A stretch of 64,000 bases of DNA, taken from positions 1-64,000 of the forward strand of contig NZ_JIAV01000020.1 of assembly GCF_000620645.1 (NCBI RefSeq), written 5' to 3'. Position 1 is the stretch's first letter. Every line of letters starts with the position of its first letter. Made by a program: the position numbers and the translations under genes. This document shows, one piece after another, positions 60,124 through 64,000 of the stretch. The DNA comes from Nocardioides sp. URHA0032. GTDB taxonomy: Bacteria; Actinomycetota; Actinomycetes; Propionibacteriales; Nocardioidaceae. The notes beneath the pieces are model-generated. The model worked only from the letters and a program-made list of their open reading frames with translations, was not told the origin of the DNA and ran no database searches.

Positions 60124-60166
60124 CACGAGGGGCGGTCCACCCGATCCGGGTGGACCGCCCCTCGTG
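60124..60166 (+). terminator. strong hairpin terminator after rplL
   Basis: Perfect 19-bp stem (CACGAGGGGCGGTCCACCC at 60124-60142 with its complement at 60148-60166) and a 5-nt loop, without a clear T tract. It ends the ribosomal operon before the mkl/mce genes. Confidence 0.9.
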
Positions 60167-60389
60167 TCGTCCCCGCTCCCGGCCGAGCCGCAGACGGTCC
60201 AGACGGGCCCGCCGGACAGGTGTACGACGGCAGGAAGTGGGAAGGAAACCCGCGCGTAACTTCGCGGCGGTCGTCGCGTTGTTACCGGTCAGTGGGAGAC
60301 GGGGGAGCGTGTCAGCCACGCCCGGGGAGCCGGTCCGGGCGCGCGCGCTTCACCGGAGAGCACAGGGGCAATGGAGGGACAGGGCGGAC

Positions 60390-61343
60390 ATGGGCGTTGA
60401 GATCAAGGTCGAACACCTCTCGAAGTCGTTCGGCAAGCAGCTGATCTGGGGTGACGTGACGCTGACCGTCCCCGCGGGTGAGATCTGCGTGATGCTCGGC
60501 CCGTCCGGCACCGGCAAGTCCGTCTTCCTCAAGACCCTGATCGGCCTGCTCAAGCCCGACCAGGGCTCGATCGTCATCGAGGGCACCGACATCGCCACCT
60601 GCTCCGAGAAGGAGCTCTACGAGATCCGCAAGCTGTTCGGCGTGCTGTTCCAGGACGGCGCGATGTTCGGCTCGATGAACCTCTACGACAACGTCGCCTT
60701 CCCGCTGCGCGAGCACACCAGGAAGTCCGAGTCCGAGATCCGCGACATCGTCATGGAGAAGATGGACCTGGTCGGCTTGATCGGCGCCGAGGACAAGCTG
60801 CCGGGCGAGATCTCCGGCGGCATGCGCAAGCGCGCGGGCCTCGCCCGCGCCCTGGTGCTCGATCCCGAGATCGTCCTCTTCGACGAGCCGGACTCCGGTC
60901 TGGACCCGGTCCGGACCGCGTTCCTCAACCAGCTGATCGTCGACCTCAACGCCCAGATCGACGCGACCTTCCTGATCGTCACCCACGACATCAACACCGC
61001 CCGGACCGTCCCGGACAACATCGGCCTGCTCTACCACCGTCACCTCGCGATGTTCGGCCCCCGGGAGATGCTGCTCTCCTCCGAGGAGCCGGTCGTGCGC
61101 CAGTTCCTCAACGCCCAGCGGGTCGGCCCGATCGGCATGTCGGAGGAGAAGGACGCCGACGAGCTCGAGGCGGAGAAGGGTCAGGAGCTCCCCCCGCTCC
61201 CGCCCATCCCGCTCCAGATCGACCCGTCCAACGGCATCGCGCGCCGCAGCCAGCGCGAGCCCGGCGAGTGGTGCCGGCAGAACGGCGTCACGCCCCCTCC
61301 GGGCTCGTTCGAGGCCAACACGGCCGTGGCGGCGGGGGTCTGA
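60390..61343 (+). CDS. Mce-transport ATPase (Mkl/MceG-like ABC ATPase)
   Basis: 317 residues from the ATG at 60390. Walker A LGPSGTGKSVFLKTL (about residues 37-51), Q-loop region VLFQDGAMFGSMNLYDNVAFPL, signature LPGEISGGMRKRAGLARALVLDPEIVLFDEPDSGLDP with Walker B, and the H-loop Asp/His in LIVTHDINTARTV. After about 260 residues a C-terminal extension (DPSNGIARRSQREPGEWCRQNGVTPPPG) is like Mkl. It energises the permease-Mce lipid uptake complex. First gene of the string that continues with two YrbE genes and an mce gene. Confidence 0.93.
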   Translation: MGVEIKVEHLSKSFGKQLIWGDVTLTVPAGEICVMLGPSGTGKSVFLKTLIGLLKPDQGSIVIEGTDIATCSEKELYEIRKLFGVLFQDGAMFGSMNLYDNVAFPLREHTRKSESEIRDIVMEKMDLVGLIGAEDKLPGEISGGMRKRAGLARALVLDPEIVLFDEPDSGLDPVRTAFLNQLIVDLNAQIDATFLIVTHDINTARTVPDNIGLLYHRHLAMFGPREMLLSSEEPVVRQFLNAQRVGPIGMSEEKDADELEAEKGQELPPLPPIPLQIDPSNGIARRSQREPGEWCRQNGVTPPPGSFEANTAVAAGV

Positions 61344-61352
61344 GGCAACCCC

Positions 61353-62138
61353 ATGTCCAACCTCACCGCGAGCCGGGTGCTCGCACCCGTCGGGACCGCG
61401 GGGAAGCTGTTCGCGTTCGGCCTCGACGTCGGCCGCGGGCTGTTCCGTCGGCCCTTCCAGCTGCGCGAGTTCCTCCAGCAGGCCTGGTTCATCGCCTCCG
61501 TCACGATCATCCCCACCGCGCTGGTCGCGATCCCGTTCGGCGCGGTCATCGCGCTCCAGGTCGGGGGCCTGGTCAAGCAGTTCGGAGCCCAGTCCTTCAC
61601 CGGCTCCGCGGCCGTGCTCGCCGTGGTCCGCGAGGCCGGGCCGATCGCGACCTCGCTGCTGATCGCCGGCGCCGGCGGATCGGCCATCGCGGCCGACCTC
61701 GGCGCTCGCAAGATCCGCGAGGAGCTCGACGCGATGATGGTGCTCGGCATCGACCCGATCCAGCGCCTCGTCGTCCCGCGGGTGCTGGCCTGCATGCTGG
61801 TCGCGGTGTTCCTCAACGGCCTGGTCAGCGTCGTCGGCGTCGCCGGCGGCTACGTCTTCAACGTGGTCCTGCAGGACGGCACGCCAGGCGCCTACCTGTC
61901 GAGCTTCACAGCCCTCGCCCAGCTGCCCGACCTCTGGCAGGGCATGGTCAAGGCGCTGGTCTTCGGGCTGATCGCCGCGATCGTGGCCTGCTACAAGGGC
62001 ATGAACGCCGCGGGCGGTCCGAAGGGTGTCGGCGACGCCGTGAACGAGTCCGTCGTCATCACCTTCATGCTCCTGTTCGTCGTCAACTTCGTGATGAGCG
62101 CGATCTACTTCCAGCTCGTCCCTCCAAAGACGGGTTAG
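61353..62138 (+). CDS. YrbE-type Mce ABC permease, first copy
   Basis: 261 residues. Hydrophobic with about six helices and the conserved central helix block GGSAIAADLGARKIREELDAMMVLGIDPIQRLVVPRVLACMLVA (the EQ-loop-like interaction with the ATPase). The MlaE/YrbE family forms the inner-membrane permease in complex with the Mce shuttle. Starts 9 bp after the ATPase stop. The two YrbE genes normally form a heterodimer with each other. Confidence 0.93.
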   Translation: MSNLTASRVLAPVGTAGKLFAFGLDVGRGLFRRPFQLREFLQQAWFIASVTIIPTALVAIPFGAVIALQVGGLVKQFGAQSFTGSAAVLAVVREAGPIATSLLIAGAGGSAIAADLGARKIREELDAMMVLGIDPIQRLVVPRVLACMLVAVFLNGLVSVVGVAGGYVFNVVLQDGTPGAYLSSFTALAQLPDLWQGMVKALVFGLIAAIVACYKGMNAAGGPKGVGDAVNESVVITFMLLFVVNFVMSAIYFQLVPPKTG

Positions 62139-62143
62139 CGACC

Positions 62144-62971
62144 ATGGCGAACATCCGGGCCGTGTACGTCAGGCCCCTCCGGACCCTCGACAGCCTCGGT
62201 GAAGAGCTCGCGTTCTTCATCAAGGCGCTCGCGTGGACCCCGCGCACCCTGCGGCGCTACAAGAAGGAGATCCTCCGCATCCTCGCGGAGGTCACGCTCG
62301 GCTCCGGCGCGCTCGCCGTCATCGGCGGCACGGTCGGCGTCATCACCGCGATGTGCTTCTTCACCGGCACCGAGGTCGGCCTCCAGGGGTACGCCGCCCT
62401 GAACCAGCTGGGCACCGCGGCGTTCTCGGGCTTCGTGTCGGCGTACTTCAACACCCGTGAGATCGCGCCCCTGGTCGCCGGCATCGCCCTGGCCGCGACC
62501 GTGGGCTGCGGCTTCACCGCCCAGCTCGGGGCGATGCGGATCTCCGAGGAGGTGGACGCGCTCGAGGTGATGGCGATCCCGTCGCTGCCGTTCCTCGTGA
62601 CCACCCGCATCATCGGCGGCCTGATCGCGATCATCCCGCTCTACGTGGTCGGCCTGCTGTCGTCGTACTTCGCGACCCGGCTCACGGTCACCCAGTTCTT
62701 CGGGCAGAGCACGGGCACCTACGACCACTACTTCAACACGTTCCTGCCGCCCGGCGACGTGGTGTGGTCGTTCGGCAAGGTGCTCGTCTTCGCGGTCACG
62801 GTGATCCTGATCCACTGCTACCACGGCTACACGGCCTCCGGCGGTCCCGCGGGTGTCGGCGTCGCGGTCGGCCGGGCCGTGCGCACGAGCATCGTCGCGA
62901 TCAACGTCATCGACCTGTTCCTGTCGATGGCGATCTGGGGCGCCTCGACGACCGTCCGGCTGGCCGGGTGA
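62144..62971 (+). CDS. YrbE-type Mce ABC permease, second copy
   Basis: 275 residues. Family block VGCGFTAQLGAMRISEEVDALEVMAIPSLPFLVTTRIIGGLIAIIPLYVVGLLSSYF and the late YHGYTASGGPAGVGVAVGRAVRTSIVAINVIDLFLSMAIW. Shares the MlaE permease fold with the first copy; the pair is the usual YrbEA/YrbEB. It starts 5 bp after the previous stop and ends 16 bp before the mce gene. Confidence 0.93.
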   Translation: MANIRAVYVRPLRTLDSLGEELAFFIKALAWTPRTLRRYKKEILRILAEVTLGSGALAVIGGTVGVITAMCFFTGTEVGLQGYAALNQLGTAAFSGFVSAYFNTREIAPLVAGIALAATVGCGFTAQLGAMRISEEVDALEVMAIPSLPFLVTTRIIGGLIAIIPLYVVGLLSSYFATRLTVTQFFGQSTGTYDHYFNTFLPPGDVVWSFGKVLVFAVTVILIHCYHGYTASGGPAGVGVAVGRAVRTSIVAINVIDLFLSMAIWGASTTVRLAG

Positions 62972-62987
62972 CGCGGGTGGTGATCCA

Positions 62988-64000
62988 GTGCGGCTGACGG
63001 CCTCCCACAAGCTCCTCGGCATCGTCTTCATCCTGATCCTGCTCGCCGGGGTCTGGTTCACCTATGCCGTGTTCACGAAGAAGTTCACCGACTATGACGA
63101 GGTGAAGCTCCAGACGTCCACGATCGGGCTCCAGCTCCCCACCAGGGCGGACGTCAAGATCCGGGGCGTCATCGTCGGCGAGGTCCTCGACTTCCAGTCC
63201 GACGCCGAGGGCGCCGAGCTCACCCTCGGCATCTACCCGAGCCAGATCGACACGATCCCGGCCAACGTCACCGGCTCGATCGTGCCCAAGACCCTGTTCG
63301 GCGAGAAGTACGTCGCCCTGGACGTGCCCGCGGACCCGGCGCCGGGCCACCTGGAGGCCGGCGACGAGATCACCCGCACCCAGGTCTCGGTCGAGGTCGA
63401 GAAGGTCCTCTCCGACCTCTACCCGCTGCTGCGCACGGTCCAGCCCGCCGACCTCAACATGACCCTGAACGCGATGGCCACGGCGCTCGAGGGCCGCGGG
63501 GACCAGCTCGGCCAGAACCTCGAGACCGTCGACAGCTACCTGAAGCGGATCAACCCGCAGATCCCGGCGCTGGTCCAGGACCTGAAGATGACCGCACAGG
63601 TGTCCGACACCTACGCCCAGGTGATGCCGCAGATCGCCGACATCCTCGACAACACCGTGAAGACCGGCACCACCCTCGAGGGCCGCGAGGTCAAGCTGCA
63701 CGCGCTGTTCGACAACGTGTCGGCGTTCGCCGACACGGCCAAGGGCTTCTTGGACGAGAACGGCGACAACATGATCCGGCTCAGCCACGTCGGCCAGGAG
63801 CAGTTCCGGGTGTTCGCGAAGTACGCCCCGGAGTACTCCTGCCTCACCCGTGGCATCGTCAACGCCGGCAAGCTGCAGGCCGAGGCGTTCCGCGGCTTCG
63901 TGCTGCACATCGTGCTCGAGACGCTGCCGAACCAGCCTCGCCCCTACGGTCCGCAGGACAAGCCGCACTACGGCGAGGACCGCGGCGAGAACTGCCTGCA
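62988..64000 (+). CDS. MCE-family lipid-uptake protein, 5' part, cut by the window edge
   Basis: Open from a GTG at 62988 (after GGTGGTGATCC) to the right edge, 337 codons with no stop. A single N-terminal transmembrane helix (LLGIVFILILLAGVWFTYAVF, about residues 10-30), then the MCE beta-barrel domain (about 38-115: KLQTSTIGLQLPTRADVKIRGVIVGEVLDF, GSIVPKTLFGEKYVALDV), then a long helical region (SVEVEKVLSDLYPLLRTVQPADLNMTLNAMATALEGRG). MCE proteins form the extracellular tunnel that carries lipids or sterols to YrbE. The C-terminal end and further mce genes are outside the window. Confidence 0.9.
   Translation, partial: MRLTASHKLLGIVFILILLAGVWFTYAVFTKKFTDYDEVKLQTSTIGLQLPTRADVKIRGVIVGEVLDFQSDAEGAELTLGIYPSQIDTIPANVTGSIVPKTLFGEKYVALDVPADPAPGHLEAGDEITRTQVSVEVEKVLSDLYPLLRTVQPADLNMTLNAMATALEGRGDQLGQNLETVDSYLKRINPQIPALVQDLKMTAQVSDTYAQVMPQIADILDNTVKTGTTLEGREVKLHALFDNVSAFADTAKGFLDENGDNMIRLSHVGQEQFRVFAKYAPEYSCLTRGIVNAGKLQAEAFRGFVLHIVLETLPNQPRPYGPQDKPHYGEDRGENCL

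Overview
The window is a high-GC chromosomal segment from an actinobacterium. Frequent GTG starts, dense translationally coupled operons, a DUF222/HNH endonuclease gene, a deazaflavin-type oxidoreductase, an Mkl/YrbE/Mce uptake operon and the order tRNA-Thr, tRNA-Met, rpmG, two MaoC-type dehydratases, tRNA-Trp, secE, nusG, rplK, rplA, rplJ, rplL all point to Actinomycetes. Nocardioides or a close relative is the best guess; this is inference from family knowledge, with no search run.

Layout. 1-14.4 kb is an accessory-looking zone. It holds the 5' end of an IS30-type transposase cut by the window edge, several exported or lipid-anchored proteins (a GH26-like protein, an (alpha/alpha)6-barrel protein with Ig-like tail, a CapA-M15 fusion lipoprotein), an ECF sigma factor with its probable anti-sigma partner, small stress-type genes, and a scar in which the C-terminal half of a PfkB sugar kinase and the C-terminal part of a mannitol-type dehydrogenase meet head to head. 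14.5-22.7 kb is an aromatic-acid catabolic locus: ridA and paaX diverge from a six-gene overlapping operon (FAH-type hydrolase, small cupin, TesB thioesterase, aryl-CoA ligase, a fused flavin monooxygenase/old-yellow-enzyme protein, hotdog thioesterase). 22.7-26 kb carries mixed housekeeping genes. 26-31.4 kb is a coupled malate synthase and glycolate oxidase (glcDEF) module. 31.4-36.2 kb holds an Eis-type acetyltransferase, an aromatic-ring hydroxylase, a DUF222/HNH nuclease and a small membrane protein. 36.2-39.5 kb is the homogentisate module (fahA, an unrecognised 284-residue gene, divergent hmgA). 42-47.3 kb is an Entner-Doudoroff operon (zwf-edd-eda) divergent from a ROK regulator. 47.3-49.7 kb has three small unrelated genes.

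49.7-64 kb is the conserved information-processing core. Three tRNA genes, rpmG, a hadA/hadB-like pair, murB, adenosine deaminase, an aminotransferase, secE-nusG and the L11/L1 and L10/L7-L12 ribosomal genes are followed directly by an Mkl-type ATPase, two YrbE permeases and the start of an Mce protein that runs off the right edge.

The most interesting system is the 15.9-22.7 kb operon. It appears to activate an ortho-substituted benzoate (2-aminobenzoate or salicylate) to a CoA ester, hydroxylate and perhaps reduce the ring, and process the product with two thioesterases, a small single-domain cupin and a fumarylpyruvate-hydrolase-like enzyme under PaaX control. The combination with RidA and a 161-residue cupin does not match a standard pathway I know and deserves a closer look.
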